A stretch of 64,000 nt of DNA, from the NCBI RefSeq assembly GCF_014191605.1, contig NZ_JACHWU010000001.1:434001-498000 (forward strand), written 5' to 3'. The DNA comes from Prauserella isguenensis. Its GTDB lineage: Bacteria > Actinomycetota > Actinomycetes > Mycobacteriales > Pseudonocardiaceae. Below are positions 49,445 to 59,397 of the stretch, piece by piece. A model generated the notes under the pieces. It had not been told where the DNA came from. It saw nothing but the letters and a program-made list of their open reading frames with translations, and searched no databases. The position numbers were made by a program, and so were the translations under genes. Positions within the stretch are counted from its first letter, which is position 1. Each line of letters begins with the position of its first letter.

Positions 49445-50863
49445 ATGGAAGAGATAACGCCGGCCTACGGAGTGGGCCCGCTGCTGGCGATCGCAGCCGG
49501 TGCCGTCGCACTGCTGCTGTTGCTGATCATCAAGTTCCGGGTGCACGCACTCATCGCACTCGTACTGGTCAGCGTGCTGACCGCGGTAAGCACGCGGATC
49601 CCACTCGACGAGCTCGTCGACACGTTGATGGGCGGTTTCGGTACCACCCTTGCCGAAGTCGGCCTGCTCGTCGGCCTCGGCGCGATGATCGGCCGCCTGC
49701 TGGAAGTCACGGGAGGCGCGGACGTCCTGGCCAATTCGCTGGTCAACCGGTTCGGCGCGAAACGGGCCCCGCTGGCTCTCGGCGTCGCCGCCCTGTTCTT
49801 CGGGTTCCCGATCTTCCTCGATGCCGCGTTCGTGGTGTTCGTCCCGATCATCTTCAGCGTCGCCACGCGCTTCGGCGGTTCGGTGCTGCTCTACGCGCTG
49901 CCGCCGCTCGGTGCGTTCGCCGTGATGCACGCCTTCGTCCCGCCGCATCCCGGCCCGGTCTCGGCCGCCGAGTTCCTCGATGCCGACATGGGCCTCGTGC
50001 TGCTCGTCGGCCTGGCGATCGCGGTGCCGACCTGGTACCTCGCGGGCTACGTCGGCGGCAAGATGATCGGACGCCGCGTGGACCTGGCCGTGCCGGCCCT
50101 CTCCCTCGCCGGTGCGTCAGGAACCAACTCCGGCACCGGCGACTCGGCTGATGGAGACACAGCGACCGGGGATTTGCCCTACCCCAGGTTCCGCACGGTC
50201 ATCGCGATCCTCCTGCTGCCGATGGTGTTGATCTTCCTCGACACCGGCCTGAACACCCTCGGCACCGCAGGCGTCGTCGACGCCGACGCGACCTGGGTGC
50301 AGGCACTGCGGGTACTCGGCGCAACCCCGATCGCACTGCTCGTCACGGCCCTCGTCAGCCTGGTGGTGCTCGGCCGCGGCCGTTCCCGCGCCTCGGTGGA
50401 AAACATCGTCAACGGAGCGCTGGCGCCTGTCTGCGCGATCATCCTGATCACCGGCGCGGGTGGCATGTTCGGTGAGGTGCTCTACGTCAGCGGCATCGGC
50501 CAGGCGCTGGCCGAAACCCTGAAGGACCTCGGCATTCCCCTCATCCTCGCGGCGTTCCTGATCTCCACCGGACTGCGCGTGGCCCAGGGTTCAGCCACGG
50601 TCGCACTCACCACCACAGCCGGCCTCATCGCGCCGACCCTCGCCGCGACCGAAGGCGTGACACCGTTGTACCGCGCCCTGCTGGTGATCACGCTCGCCTG
50701 TGGCGCCACCGTGCTCTCGCACGTCAACGACTCCGGGTTCTGGCTCGTCGGCCGCTACCTGGGCATGGACGTCAAGACCACACTCAAGACGTGGACGGTG
50801 CTGGAGACATTGATCGGCGTCATCGGATTCGGTTTCGTGCTGGTGCTGAGCATCTTCGCTTAG
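49445..50863 (+). CDS. Gluconate:proton symporter (GntP family)
   Basis: A 472-residue membrane protein with 12-14 segments. The start is the ATG at 49445 with AAAGGAAA upstream. Family motifs are HALIALVLVSVLT, GGFGTTLAEVGLLVGLGAMIGRLLEVTGG and FGFPIFLDAAFVVF (substrate path), then HVNDSGFWLVGRYLGM. It likely imports galactonate or gluconate for the neighbouring catabolic enzymes. The kinase stops 132 bp upstream; the two may share a transcript. Confidence 0.92.
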   Translation: MEEITPAYGVGPLLAIAAGAVALLLLLIIKFRVHALIALVLVSVLTAVSTRIPLDELVDTLMGGFGTTLAEVGLLVGLGAMIGRLLEVTGGADVLANSLVNRFGAKRAPLALGVAALFFGFPIFLDAAFVVFVPIIFSVATRFGGSVLLYALPPLGAFAVMHAFVPPHPGPVSAAEFLDADMGLVLLVGLAIAVPTWYLAGYVGGKMIGRRVDLAVPALSLAGASGTNSGTGDSADGDTATGDLPYPRFRTVIAILLLPMVLIFLDTGLNTLGTAGVVDADATWVQALRVLGATPIALLVTALVSLVVLGRGRSRASVENIVNGALAPVCAIILITGAGGMFGEVLYVSGIGQALAETLKDLGIPLILAAFLISTGLRVAQGSATVALTTTAGLIAPTLAATEGVTPLYRALLVITLACGATVLSHVNDSGFWLVGRYLGMDVKTTLKTWTVLETLIGVIGFGFVLVLSIFA

Positions 50864-50888
50864 CACCGCCGCGCAGCCGGACCGCGAC

Positions 50889-50927
50889 GCGTAGCCCGGC
50901 GGTGCGACCCGCACCGCCGGGCTACGC
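50889..50927. terminator. Bidirectional hairpin terminator between gntP and espG
   Basis: A perfect 17-bp stem (50889-50905 with 50911-50927, loop GACCC) lies between two convergent genes. Confidence 0.8.
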
Positions 50928-50929
50928 CG

Positions 50930-51700
50930 CTACAAATACGGTTCGAGCTGGGTGTAGAGCTGGGAGACGATGCGGGCGTTGTCGGCAGGTGCGTACGTGG
51001 CCCATTTCTGGCCGTCCTCGGCGGCGCGTTGGGTGCCGAGATGCCTGCCGTCCTCGTTGTCGAACCACATGACGGGGTCGAGCTTGACCGGCCTGCCGCC
51101 GTCGCCGGGGACGAAGGCGGTGATGAACCCGACGCGGTCCATCGTCTTCTCGAACATGCGGGCCACGGCGCGTTCCTGTGACGCCGTCTGCGACGACCGG
51201 GGCGCCTGGACTCCGCCGAACGGATCGTATCCGTCCGCGGACCGTGGTTTGCGCGCGGCGGGCACCGGCACGGTGATCGACTGGCCGGGCGCAGGTTTCG
51301 TCAGCGGCAACAGGTCCACCAGCTCCGCGACGAAGTTCGTGGGCCGCACTTCGGTGAACGTCAGCATGTTGCCGTCCTGGCGCACCAGGACGGCGAACTG
51401 GCCGTCGGAGACCGCACGCGCATAGATCTCCTGGTCGTCGGCGAGTCGACCCGCCAACGCCACGATCAGCGGTGCGCGCATGAACGCCTCGAACGCGGTC
51501 TCGGCGTCCGGTTCGAACCTGCCGCCACGAGCCAGGCCGCGGGTTTCGAGGTCGCGGTACACGGCCTCACGCACCTGGTTGCGCTGGGTGTGCGTCGTGC
51601 CCATGTGCGGGATCTCGAACGGGAACGGCGACCTTCCGAGCTTGTACTGCTCGAGCAGGATGTCCACTGCCACCAGCGACAGTGAGAACGATCGCGCCAT
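50930..51700 (-). CDS. ESX secretion-associated EspG-family protein, stand-alone
   Basis: A 256-residue protein with the EspG fold: LSLVAVDILLEQYKLGRSPFPFEIP at the start (the family's first strand and helix), then VALAGRLADDQEIYARAVSDGQFAVLVRQDGNMLTFTEVRP, and near the end WFDNEDGRHLGTQRAA. EspG chaperones guide PE/PPE pairs to an ESX apparatus. There is no ESX gene adjacent, unlike the copy at 7475-8233, so this may serve clients encoded elsewhere, such as the cassette at 21829-23858. Its neighbours are the galactonate module and glfT2. Confidence 0.85.
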   Translation of the reverse strand: MARSFSLSLVAVDILLEQYKLGRSPFPFEIPHMGTTHTQRNQVREAVYRDLETRGLARGGRFEPDAETAFEAFMRAPLIVALAGRLADDQEIYARAVSDGQFAVLVRQDGNMLTFTEVRPTNFVAELVDLLPLTKPAPGQSITVPVPAARKPRSADGYDPFGGVQAPRSSQTASQERAVARMFEKTMDRVGFITAFVPGDGGRPVKLDPVMWFDNEDGRHLGTQRAAEDGQKWATYAPADNARIVSQLYTQLEPYL

Positions 51701-51848
51701 CTCTCCCCCGGTTCTGCTCCGCCTGCGGCCAGCACGTTAGCAGCCCGCCGCGCCGGGCGGAGCCACTCCTGAGGAAGCGGTGACCCGCGCCGATCCGCTG
51801 TGGGCGAACCGTCTTGCCGATACGGGTCGGAGGTGGCCAGGGTGGGGT

Positions 51849-52091
51849 ATGGCCGAAACCAAGCCCGCGCTCGTGCTGCACCTCGTCAGCGGCGGCGAAC
51901 CACTGGTTTTCCCGCTGCACGCCGACGTCGTCGACGAGGTGGCAAGCCAGGTGAACCTGTACCTCGATCACGGGTCGGTGCAGAGCATCCGCGACGCCGA
52001 CGACCGCACCGTGCACGTCAACTTCGCCCACGTGGCCGCCGCGTACGTCGACGACCTTCAGCGTTCCGGCAAGGTGTTCGGCATGCGGTGA
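51849..52091 (+). CDS. Small conserved-looking protein of unknown function
   Basis: An 80-residue protein from the ATG at 51849. It alternates strands and helices (PALVLHLVSGGEPLVFPL, DVVDEVASQVNLYLDHGSVQ, TVHVNFAHVAAAYVDDLQ) with no signal peptide or membrane segment. The fold looks like a small alpha/beta ligand or RNA-type domain. Codon use is like its neighbours. I do not recognise a family. It is divergent from espG and convergent with glfT2. Confidence 0.6.
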   Translation: MAETKPALVLHLVSGGEPLVFPLHADVVDEVASQVNLYLDHGSVQSIRDADDRTVHVNFAHVAAAYVDDLQRSGKVFGMR

Positions 52092-52150
52092 CGGCGAGCC
52101 CGCGGTGACCCCGCGGATACCGGACGGCGCATGCCGAACACCCGCGGGGA

Positions 52151-54058
52151 TCAGAGCTCGTAGAGGCGCTTCCAGTTCTCGCGGCTGGTCAGCTCCGGCA
52201 TGGCGCGCTTGTACTGCGCCTGCACGGCCTGCCCCTCCTTGCGGAGACGGCTGACTACCTGGACGGCCCGCTTGCCGAGGTCGACCATGCGGTCCTTGTC
52301 GTAGGACCGCACGCGCACGCCCTCCTGCGAGGCGTCGGTGACGACGGCCGTCTTGAACAGCGCGACGTGCCACCAGTGGGCCTCGTCGGCCGGGATGGCG
52401 CCCATGGCGAACCGGTGCTTGCCGAGTGCACGGTTGAGGATGCGCTTGACCAGCACCGCACGCTGCATGCTCGGCCGCGGCGCGGTGTTGTTGATGACGA
52501 TGTCGTTCGACGGGATGCCGGGCACGTTCGTCGGGTCGTGCCGCTTCGTCTCCGGGTACTGGGCGCGGATCTCCCGGATCTCCTTCATCGCGGCGACCCC
52601 GCCGTCGTGCAGGATCTCCGGGCCTTCGAGGAAGTCCTCGACGGCCTTGATCAACGTTGCCGTGAGGCCGTACTGCATGCCGAGCAGGTAACGCATCACC
52701 TGCGCCATCAGCACCCGCGAGAGCAGGTTGAGGTCGAACGGACTGTGCAGCGCCGCCGTGATGATGGAGTTACGCAGGTTGAAGTAGCGGTGCCACTCGT
52801 CCCAGTCCTTCCAGTGGAAGTCGGCGTGCCACACGCCCGCACCGGGCAACGTCACCGTGGGGAACCCGGCGGCGCGGGCACGGTAGCTGTACTCGGCGTC
52901 GTCCCACTGGAAGAAGAACGGCATCGGGTAGCCGATCTTCTGCACGATCTCGGACGGGATCAGGCACGACCACCAACCGTTGTAGCCCGCGTCGAGCCGG
53001 CGTTCCTGACGGGTCGCCTTGCCCGTCTTCGGGTTGACGCCGAGCAGGTCGGCGGTCTCCGGGCTGTGCGGCACCGGCACACCGGGCTGCAGGGCGTTCA
53101 GCTGCGCGTACTCAGCGCCGACGTGCAGCTGGTTGGGGTGCAGCAGATTCAGCATCTGGCCGCCGACGATCATCGGATTGGCGGCCTTGTTGGAGAACGC
53201 GGTCAGCCGGATCACGATGTCCGGCTCGAGCAGCACGTCGTCGTCCATGAACAGTACGTTGGCGTGGTCGCCGGCGGCCTGCCCCGCCACTTCGTACAGG
53301 CCGCGGGTGAAACCGCCTGCACCACCGAGGTTGGGCTGCTTGACGTACCTGAGCTTGTCGCCCAGCGCGCCGGCGACCTCGGCGAACCCGTCCCGCGAGT
53401 CGACCGTGTCGGTGCCCTGGTCTGCGACGTAGATCGCGTCGAGCGTCTCCAGCGCGGGCAGCGAGTCGGCGAGGGTGCGCAGGTTCGACAGGCAGTCGTC
53501 CGCGCGGTTCATCGTGCAGATCGTGACCGCGGTCGGACGAACCGTCTCGGGGGCGTCGACGGTCCAGCGCACCGCCGAGACGGTGAGCCGCTCCATGGCG
53601 TCCGTCTCCAGGTCGAGCCACAGCCCGCCGCCGTCGACGAACTTGTCGAGCTTCGCCTCGAGCGTCACCGTGCGCTGCACGACGTCGGTCATGGACTCGG
53701 CGGCGACGGTGCGGGAGTCGCCCGCGACGTCCGAGGCACGCACCATCAGCGTTCCGGAGCCGCTCACGACGGCCTCGACGAACACCGACCGCACCGTCGT
53801 CCAGCGCTGCCAGTACGACGCGGGGAACCGGCCGAAGTACGTGTTGCCCGTGGCCTTGGCCGACGGCTCCAGCGTCACGGTCTCGCGGTCACGCGACGCG
53901 ACACCCTCGACCACATCCAGGTACAGGTCCTTGCTGACGATCGCCGACGGGCCCTCGAACAGGCCGCGCTGAGCGAGCAGGCGCCCCGACGCCGGGGTGT
54001 GGGCCGTGAACAGCGCGCCGGCCGTCGACTCGGTCGTCACTGTTGCTTCACCGGACAT
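52151..54058 (-). CDS. glfT2: Galactofuranosyltransferase GlfT2
   Basis: A 635-residue enzyme from the ATG at 54058 (GGAGGACG upstream); length matches M. tuberculosis GlfT2 (637). An N-terminal beta-sandwich (to about 160) precedes the GT-A domain with RPTAVTICTMNRADDC, NLGGAGGFTRGL and the metal motif LFMDDDV. The acceptor region has FFFQWDDAEYSYRARAAGFP (WDD, catalytic Asp) and WHADFHWKDW. GlfT2 polymerises about 30 galactofuranose residues with alternating beta-1,5 and beta-1,6 links. The C-terminal helical domain mediates tetramerisation at the membrane. Confidence 0.95.
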   Translation of the reverse strand: MSGEATVTTESTAGALFTAHTPASGRLLAQRGLFEGPSAIVSKDLYLDVVEGVASRDRETVTLEPSAKATGNTYFGRFPASYWQRWTTVRSVFVEAVVSGSGTLMVRASDVAGDSRTVAAESMTDVVQRTVTLEAKLDKFVDGGGLWLDLETDAMERLTVSAVRWTVDAPETVRPTAVTICTMNRADDCLSNLRTLADSLPALETLDAIYVADQGTDTVDSRDGFAEVAGALGDKLRYVKQPNLGGAGGFTRGLYEVAGQAAGDHANVLFMDDDVLLEPDIVIRLTAFSNKAANPMIVGGQMLNLLHPNQLHVGAEYAQLNALQPGVPVPHSPETADLLGVNPKTGKATRQERRLDAGYNGWWSCLIPSEIVQKIGYPMPFFFQWDDAEYSYRARAAGFPTVTLPGAGVWHADFHWKDWDEWHRYFNLRNSIITAALHSPFDLNLLSRVLMAQVMRYLLGMQYGLTATLIKAVEDFLEGPEILHDGGVAAMKEIREIRAQYPETKRHDPTNVPGIPSNDIVINNTAPRPSMQRAVLVKRILNRALGKHRFAMGAIPADEAHWWHVALFKTAVVTDASQEGVRVRSYDKDRMVDLGKRAVQVVSRLRKEGQAVQAQYKRAMPELTSRENWKRLYEL

Positions 54059-54204
54059 GAGGGGCGTCCTCCAAGTAGTACAGGGCCACCGGATTTGCAG
54101 TTCGACGTGTTCACATTGCGGAATCGACACCTCACCGGTGTCACTCCAACGCGCGAACGCCAGTAAGGTACAGGCCGTCGCGCACCGGTCCGCACCAGGC
54201 TTCG

Positions 54205-54651
54205 TCAGCCGCGGGATTCACGGAACACGACCCATTTCAACATCACGAAATTGATCACCGTGGCGGTGCCCTGCGCGATGACCCACGCAGCCGCGACCCG
54301 CCACCGGAAGTCGTCGGACAGCATCGCGAGCATCAGGGCGTTCGTTCCGACGTTGACGAAGAACGTCGTGGTGTAGAGCGCAGCGAACCCGCCGATCTGA
54401 CCGGCCCCGCCCTTTTGGGCGGCGGTAAACGTGAAGCGGCGGTTAAGGAAATAAGCGGTCGTGGTGCCCGCGATGAAACTGATCGCCTTCGCCAAATGCA
54501 CCCACGTGCCGCCCTGCAGCAACAACCAGTACAGACCGGAGTCGACCAGCGCACAGAACCCGCCGATGAGAACGAACCGGGCGATCTGCGACACCAGTCC
54601 GGGCGATGCGGACTTCGCCACCTCGCCGGCGGGAGATTCCATCGTTGTCAC
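54205..54651 (-). CDS. GtrA-family membrane protein (Rv3789-like)
   Basis: A 148-residue protein with four membrane segments: [82 protein letters not shown]. This is the GtrA/DPMS small flippase family. In M. tuberculosis the neighbour of dprE1 (Rv3789) was proposed to flip or anchor decaprenyl-phospho-arabinose components. The start is the GTG at 54651, with AAGGTG five bases upstream. It is divergent from dprE1. Confidence 0.9.
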   Translation of the reverse strand: MTTMESPAGEVAKSASPGLVSQIARFVLIGGFCALVDSGLYWLLLQGGTWVHLAKAISFIAGTTTAYFLNRRFTFTAAQKGGAGQIGGFAALYTTTFFVNVGTNALMLAMLSDDFRWRVAAAWVIAQGTATVINFVMLKWVVFRESRG

Positions 54652-54837
54652 CGCTGCACCTTTGTTCTGCGGACCTCTGCGGACCTGCTGTTCTGCCGAC
54701 CCACTGTTCTACCGGCATGCGTTCTGCCTGCCTGCGTTCCGGCCGTGAGTTCTTACGGCCGCGCACCGTTTTCGGGCGCGTGGTTATCGAGTGTAGGGAT
54801 CGGACATTGTGGCACCGGAGACAGGCTATATCTCGAG

Positions 54838-56235
54838 ATGGTTACCCTGGCTCGAGTGAGCACACCCACTCCCGAACGGCACATCGAACGGCGCACCCTG
54901 GCCGGGTGGGGCAGGACGGCCCCGACCACGGCGAACGTGCTCGCCACGCCCGACGTCGAGGTGATCGCACGCGCGGTCGCGCAGGCGGGTGAGCGCGGAG
55001 TCATCGCGCGCGGCCTCGGCAGGTCGTACGGCGACCCGGCGCAGAACGCGGGCGGCCTCGTCGTCGACATGACCTCCCTGGACCGCATCCATTCGATCGA
55101 CCCCGACAGCGCGATCGTCGACGTCGACGCGGGCGTCAGCCTCGACTCGCTGATGAAGGCCGCCCTGCCGTACGGCCTGTGGGTGCCGGTCCTGCCGGGC
55201 ACGCGGCAGGTGACGATCGGCGGCGCGATCGCCAACGACATCCACGGCAAGAACCACCACAGCGCGGGCAGCTTCGGCAACCACGTCGTGTCGCTGGACC
55301 TGGTGACCGCCGACGGCCGCGTGCGCAGTCTCACCCCGGACGGTCCCGAGGCGGACCTGTTCTGGGCCACCGTCGCAGGCATCGGCCTGACCGGCATCAT
55401 CGTGCGTGCCCGGATCAGGATGACGCGCACGGAGACGGCGTACTTCATCGTCGACAACGACCGCACCGACGACCTCGACGGCACGCTCGAGCTGATCAGC
55501 GACGGTTCCGACGAGAACTACACGTACTCGTCGGTCTGGTTCGACACGATCTCGAAGGGCCGCAAGCTCGGCCGGGGCGCGTTCGCGCGCGGGTCGCTGG
55601 CCACGCTGGACGACCTCCCGCCGAAGCTGCGCAGCGAACCGTTGAAGTTCTCGGCGCCGCAGCTGCTGACCGTGCCGGACGTCTTCCCGAACGGCCTGAT
55701 GAACAAGCTGTCGCTGAGCGCGATCGGCGAGTTCTACTACCGGTCCACGCCGAAGGGGGGCCGCGGCGCGATCCAGAACATCACGGCCTTTTACCACATG
55801 CTCGACCTGGTCGGAGAGTGGAACCGCGGCTACGGCAGCAACGGTTTCCTGCAGTACCAGTTCAGCACGCCGCTCGGCGCGAACGAGGGCCTGCGTCGGA
55901 TCGTCGAGAAGGTCGCGCACTCCGGGCACTACTCGGCGTTGAACGTGTTCAAGCGCATGGGCGAGGGCAACCCGGCGCCGTTGTCGTTCCCGCACCCGGG
56001 CTGGATGGTGTGCCTGGACTTCCCGATCAAGCCGGGCCTGGCGCAGCTGTGCAACGAGCTCGACCGGATGGTCCTCGAGCTGGGCGGACGTCTGTACACG
56101 GCGAAGGACTCGCGGACCACCGCCGAGACGTTCCACCGCATGTACCCGCGTATCGACGAGTGGAAGAAGATCCGCCACTCCGTCGACCCCTACGGCATCT
56201 TCATCTCCGACATGGCCAGGAGGCTGGAACTGTGA
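54838..56235 (+). CDS. dprE1: Decaprenyl-phosphoryl-beta-D-ribose oxidase DprE1
   Basis: A 465-residue FAD enzyme from the ATG at 54838; GTG 54856 would also serve. FAD-binding motifs are [16 protein letters not shown] and [29 protein letters not shown] (His for the flavin link). The C-terminal part has [14 protein letters not shown], where Cys aligns with M. tuberculosis Cys387, the residue that benzothiazinones modify, and [14 protein letters not shown] (Lys of the active site). It oxidises DPR to DPX, the first half of decaprenyl-phospho-arabinose synthesis. It overlaps dprE2 by four bases. Confidence 0.97.
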   Translation: MVTLARVSTPTPERHIERRTLAGWGRTAPTTANVLATPDVEVIARAVAQAGERGVIARGLGRSYGDPAQNAGGLVVDMTSLDRIHSIDPDSAIVDVDAGVSLDSLMKAALPYGLWVPVLPGTRQVTIGGAIANDIHGKNHHSAGSFGNHVVSLDLVTADGRVRSLTPDGPEADLFWATVAGIGLTGIIVRARIRMTRTETAYFIVDNDRTDDLDGTLELISDGSDENYTYSSVWFDTISKGRKLGRGAFARGSLATLDDLPPKLRSEPLKFSAPQLLTVPDVFPNGLMNKLSLSAIGEFYYRSTPKGGRGAIQNITAFYHMLDLVGEWNRGYGSNGFLQYQFSTPLGANEGLRRIVEKVAHSGHYSALNVFKRMGEGNPAPLSFPHPGWMVCLDFPIKPGLAQLCNELDRMVLELGGRLYTAKDSRTTAETFHRMYPRIDEWKKIRHSVDPYGIFISDMARRLEL

Positions 56236-56987
56236 TCGACGCGGTGGGAAACCCCCAGTCGCTGCTGCTTCTCGGCGGCACCTCGGACATCGCGCTGGCG
56301 ATCGCCGAGAAGTACCTGGCCCAGCGGCCGCTGCGGGTCGTGCTGGCGGCCCGGCCGTCGCCCCGCCTCGAGGAGGCCGCCCAGCGCCTGCGCGGCGCGG
56401 GCGCCGAGGTCGAGACCGTCGACTTCGACGCCGCCGACACCGATTCGCATCCTCTGGTGATCGACAAGGCGTTCTCGAGCGGCGACATCGACGTGACCGT
56501 CGTGGCGTTCGGCCTGCTCGGCGACGCCGAGGAGGCGTGGCAGGACCACGCCCAGGCCGTCGAGATGGCGACCGTCAACTACACGGCTCCTGTGTCGGTC
56601 GGCGTGGCCCTGGCCGAGCGGCTCAAACAGCAGGGCCACGGCTCGGTGATCGCGCTGTCGTCGGTCGCCGGCGAACGGGTGCGCCGGTCCAACTTCGTCT
56701 ACGGCTCCACGAAGGCCGGCTTCGACGGCTTCTACCTGGGCCTCGGTGAGGCGCTCGCGCCGTACGGCGTGCGGGTGACCGTGGTGCGCCCCGGCCAGGT
56801 GCGCACGAAGATGACCGAGGGCATGGACAAGGCCCCGCTGGAGCAGACGGCGGCATCGGTGGCCGACATCGCCGTCGACGCCGCACGCCGCGGCAAGGAC
56901 CTCGTGTGGGCCCCGGGCACGTTCCGCTGGGTCATGTCGGCGCTGCGGCACGTGCCGCGCCCGATCTTCCGCAAACTTCCGATCTGA
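56232..56987 (+). CDS. dprE2: Decaprenyl-phosphoryl-2-keto-erythropentose reductase DprE2
   Basis: A 251-residue short-chain dehydrogenase from the GTG at 56232. It has the NAD(P) motif [27 protein letters not shown], catalytic Ser in IALSSVAGE and YGSTKAG (Tyr and Lys). It reduces the keto intermediate (DPX) to decaprenyl-phospho-arabinose, the donor for Emb and Aft enzymes. Coupled to dprE1 and followed by a strong terminator. Confidence 0.96.
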   Translation: MIDAVGNPQSLLLLGGTSDIALAIAEKYLAQRPLRVVLAARPSPRLEEAAQRLRGAGAEVETVDFDAADTDSHPLVIDKAFSSGDIDVTVVAFGLLGDAEEAWQDHAQAVEMATVNYTAPVSVGVALAERLKQQGHGSVIALSSVAGERVRRSNFVYGSTKAGFDGFYLGLGEALAPYGVRVTVVRPGQVRTKMTEGMDKAPLEQTAASVADIAVDAARRGKDLVWAPGTFRWVMSALRHVPRPIFRKLPI

Positions 56988-57042
56988 CGACGGATCGCAG
57001 CGCTCGGCCGGACCGCAGCGCCTGACCGATCGCAGCGCTTGC

Positions 57043-57085
57043 AGCAGCGGCTCCGCCACCCGACCGGGGTGGCGGAGCCGCTGCT
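57043..57085. terminator. 19-bp hairpin terminator downstream of dprE2
   Basis: AGCAGCGGCTCCGCCACCC (57043-57061) pairs perfectly with 57067-57085, loop GACCG. It lies 56 bp after dprE2 and 56 bp before the stop of the convergent GT-C gene, so it can serve both strands. Confidence 0.85.
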
Positions 57086-57140
57086 CTTCGTGGGGTGCGG
57101 TTATGTCGGGTGGGGCTTCTGGTCGGCGGGGGCGTGTCGC

Positions 57141-59336
57141 CTACTGCGTGACCCAGTAGCCGTAGCTGGTGTACTCCGGGTACGGGCTGAGCAGCGGTCG
57201 GACGGGTTCGAGGGTGATCTCGGCGTCCGGCCTCGTCACGAATTCGCCGGGGATGTCGAACGAGCGGGTGCGCCAGGCATCGCGGTTCGGGCCGAGGTCC
57301 CAGACGCCGACCGCGCGCCCGTCGACGCGCACGCGCACGAACTGTTCGATGCCGTTGACCATCACCCGGCTGGTCAGCTTCGTGTCCTCGCCGGGTTTCA
57401 GGTTGCCGATGCGGAACGTTTCGCCGCCGAGGATGTACCGGCTGCTGTCGATGATGCCTTCCTGCCGCCGCAGGTCCGTGTAGGGCTGCACGCCGGGCTG
57501 TTCCATCTGCGGCGCGTAGCCGTGGGCTTCTTCGGAGTCGAGCGATCCGATGTTCACGTGGTCCCGCACGTCCCCGCGGACCGGGGCGGCGTCGCCCGTG
57601 CCCGCGAGGCTCCAGTTGGCCTTGCGCACCTTCAGCTCGTCGAACGGGACGATGCTCCAGCCGGAGCTGTCGCGCGGCACGTTCAGTTCGAACGTCATCT
57701 CCGGGTCCGGTGCGAACACTCCGGTGTCGACGAACGAGTGCATCGCCGCGCCGGGCCACTGTTCGTACACGGCGAAGTAGTCGGGCCGCTCGCCCTCGGG
57801 CATGGTGCGCAGTTTCTCGTACAGCGCGCCGGGCCCGTGGTTGCTGGCTTCGGCGAACCCGTTCGTGGTCAGGCCGATCGTGTCGACGACCTTGCGGTCG
57901 CTGTAGTACGCGACCGCGCCGACGTCCTTGACGCCGACGACGGCGTCGGGCGGCAGGTTGCCGCGCAGCCACGCGGCGACGGATACGTTCGTGTCCCGGA
58001 TCGTCGCGGACTCCCAGCCGAACCGCCACGCCCACTGCGGCAGCGCCATCAGCGAGAACAGCAGCGCGACCGCAGGCAGCAGGTGCAGTGCCGCCTGCCG
58101 GAACCGGCCGCGCGCGACGAGGCGTGACACGGCGTACAGACCGATGACCGTGCCGACGATGTAGATGGGCAGGAACGGCTGAAAGTACCGCAGCTCGTGG
58201 ATCAGCGCCGTCGACAGCGTCGACACCGACAGCACGATGCCCGCGAACGCCACCGCCAGCGCCACGGCCAACGAGCGCCAACGGCGGTGTTTGACCAGCA
58301 GGTACGCCAGGCCGAGCACGAAAACGATCAGCATGCCGGGGAAGGCGTAGTTCTGGCCGGTCATGCCGTTGAAGAAGCCGACGGCGCCGCGCAGGTTCTC
58401 GGTGGCGCGCTGGACGAAGTCCCCGATGTAGAACGTGGGCCGGTCCGACATCAGCGACTTCGACTGCACGCCGTTGGCCGAGAACGTGCCGGTGGCGATC
58501 CAGTAGAACAGGTACTGGCCGATCGGGGCGACCAACGGCAGCAGCGCCCACAACGCCGCTCGGGGACGTCGCGTCTCTCCTGCGCGCCTGCCACCCAGCG
58601 TCGTCCACAGCATCGCGCCGGTCAGCGCGATCGCCAGCACCATGCCCTCCGGGCGCACGAGCGCGAGCAGCACTGCCACGACCGGGGTCCAGCGGAACCG
58701 GCCTTCGGGACGTTCCAGCACGAACAGGTACGTCGTGCCGACGGCGAGCAGGGCGGTGAGGCCGACCTCCATCCCGCTGGCAGCACCCCACATCAGCGGG
58801 CCGGACGCGGCCGTGAGCACGCCTGCCCACACACCGACCGCGCGTCCCACGAGCCGCCGGCCCAGGTGGTAGGTCAAGCCCGTGGCGAACGCGGTGCAGA
58901 CGATGCCCGTGGTGACGGCGTAACCGAGCAGTCCGTTGGCGCTGAAACCGAGCAGCCATCCGACGGCCAGCACGAACGAGTACAGGATGCTGCTGGCGCC
59001 CGTGCTGATCGGGTCACCCGGGTTGAATCGGAACAGCTCACCGCTGCCGAGCTGCTTGCCGTACTGCAGGTGGATGTAGACGTCGTCGAGCGGGGCGATG
59101 AAGGTGCCCTGGTTCCATGCCAGGTCGACCACGACGAACACCACGGCGACGAGCGCCGCGACGGCGCCGAGCAACCACGCGAGCGGGTCCCGCCGGGACA
59201 GCACCCGCCGGAGCCGTCCCGCCCCGTTGCCCGCCGAGGCGCGGTCGGTCGAGGCCTCGACCTCCGTGTCGTCGCTGGTCGGGCCGCCGTCACTCTGCGC
59301 GGTCATGGATGCGTCCGCCTCGTGTGTCGTCGTCAT
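57141..59336 (-). CDS. GT-C membrane glycosyltransferase, probably decaprenyl-phospho-arabinose dependent
   Basis: From the ATG at 59336 it has 731 residues. A cytosolic N terminus of about 50 residues is followed by 10-11 membrane segments, then a periplasmic domain of about 270 residues (from about 460). The first loop has FIAPLDDVYIHLQYGKQLGSGELFRFNPG and STGASSILYS, like AftB-type GT-C enzymes, where the Asp pair is catalytic. The C-terminal beta part (VRVRVDGRAVGVWDLGP) resembles a carbohydrate-binding fold. It sits between dprE2 and emb, where M. tuberculosis has aftA (Rv3792), but it looks closer to AftB. It would add arabinofuranose to the galactan or arabinan. Confidence 0.75.
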   Translation of the reverse strand: MTTTHEADASMTAQSDGGPTSDDTEVEASTDRASAGNGAGRLRRVLSRRDPLAWLLGAVAALVAVVFVVVDLAWNQGTFIAPLDDVYIHLQYGKQLGSGELFRFNPGDPISTGASSILYSFVLAVGWLLGFSANGLLGYAVTTGIVCTAFATGLTYHLGRRLVGRAVGVWAGVLTAASGPLMWGAASGMEVGLTALLAVGTTYLFVLERPEGRFRWTPVVAVLLALVRPEGMVLAIALTGAMLWTTLGGRRAGETRRPRAALWALLPLVAPIGQYLFYWIATGTFSANGVQSKSLMSDRPTFYIGDFVQRATENLRGAVGFFNGMTGQNYAFPGMLIVFVLGLAYLLVKHRRWRSLAVALAVAFAGIVLSVSTLSTALIHELRYFQPFLPIYIVGTVIGLYAVSRLVARGRFRQAALHLLPAVALLFSLMALPQWAWRFGWESATIRDTNVSVAAWLRGNLPPDAVVGVKDVGAVAYYSDRKVVDTIGLTTNGFAEASNHGPGALYEKLRTMPEGERPDYFAVYEQWPGAAMHSFVDTGVFAPDPEMTFELNVPRDSSGWSIVPFDELKVRKANWSLAGTGDAAPVRGDVRDHVNIGSLDSEEAHGYAPQMEQPGVQPYTDLRRQEGIIDSSRYILGGETFRIGNLKPGEDTKLTSRVMVNGIEQFVRVRVDGRAVGVWDLGPNRDAWRTRSFDIPGEFVTRPDAEITLEPVRPLLSPYPEYTSYGYWVTQ

Positions 59337-59397
59337 CGCTCCTACCCGTTCGGCCAGGGACAAGCTACCGGGTCTGCGCGAAAACGAAACGCCTGCG

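Noticed and set aside
49418-49948. Minus-strand ORF opposite gntP
   Set aside because: Shadow composition; gntP has an SD and family motifs on the plus strand.
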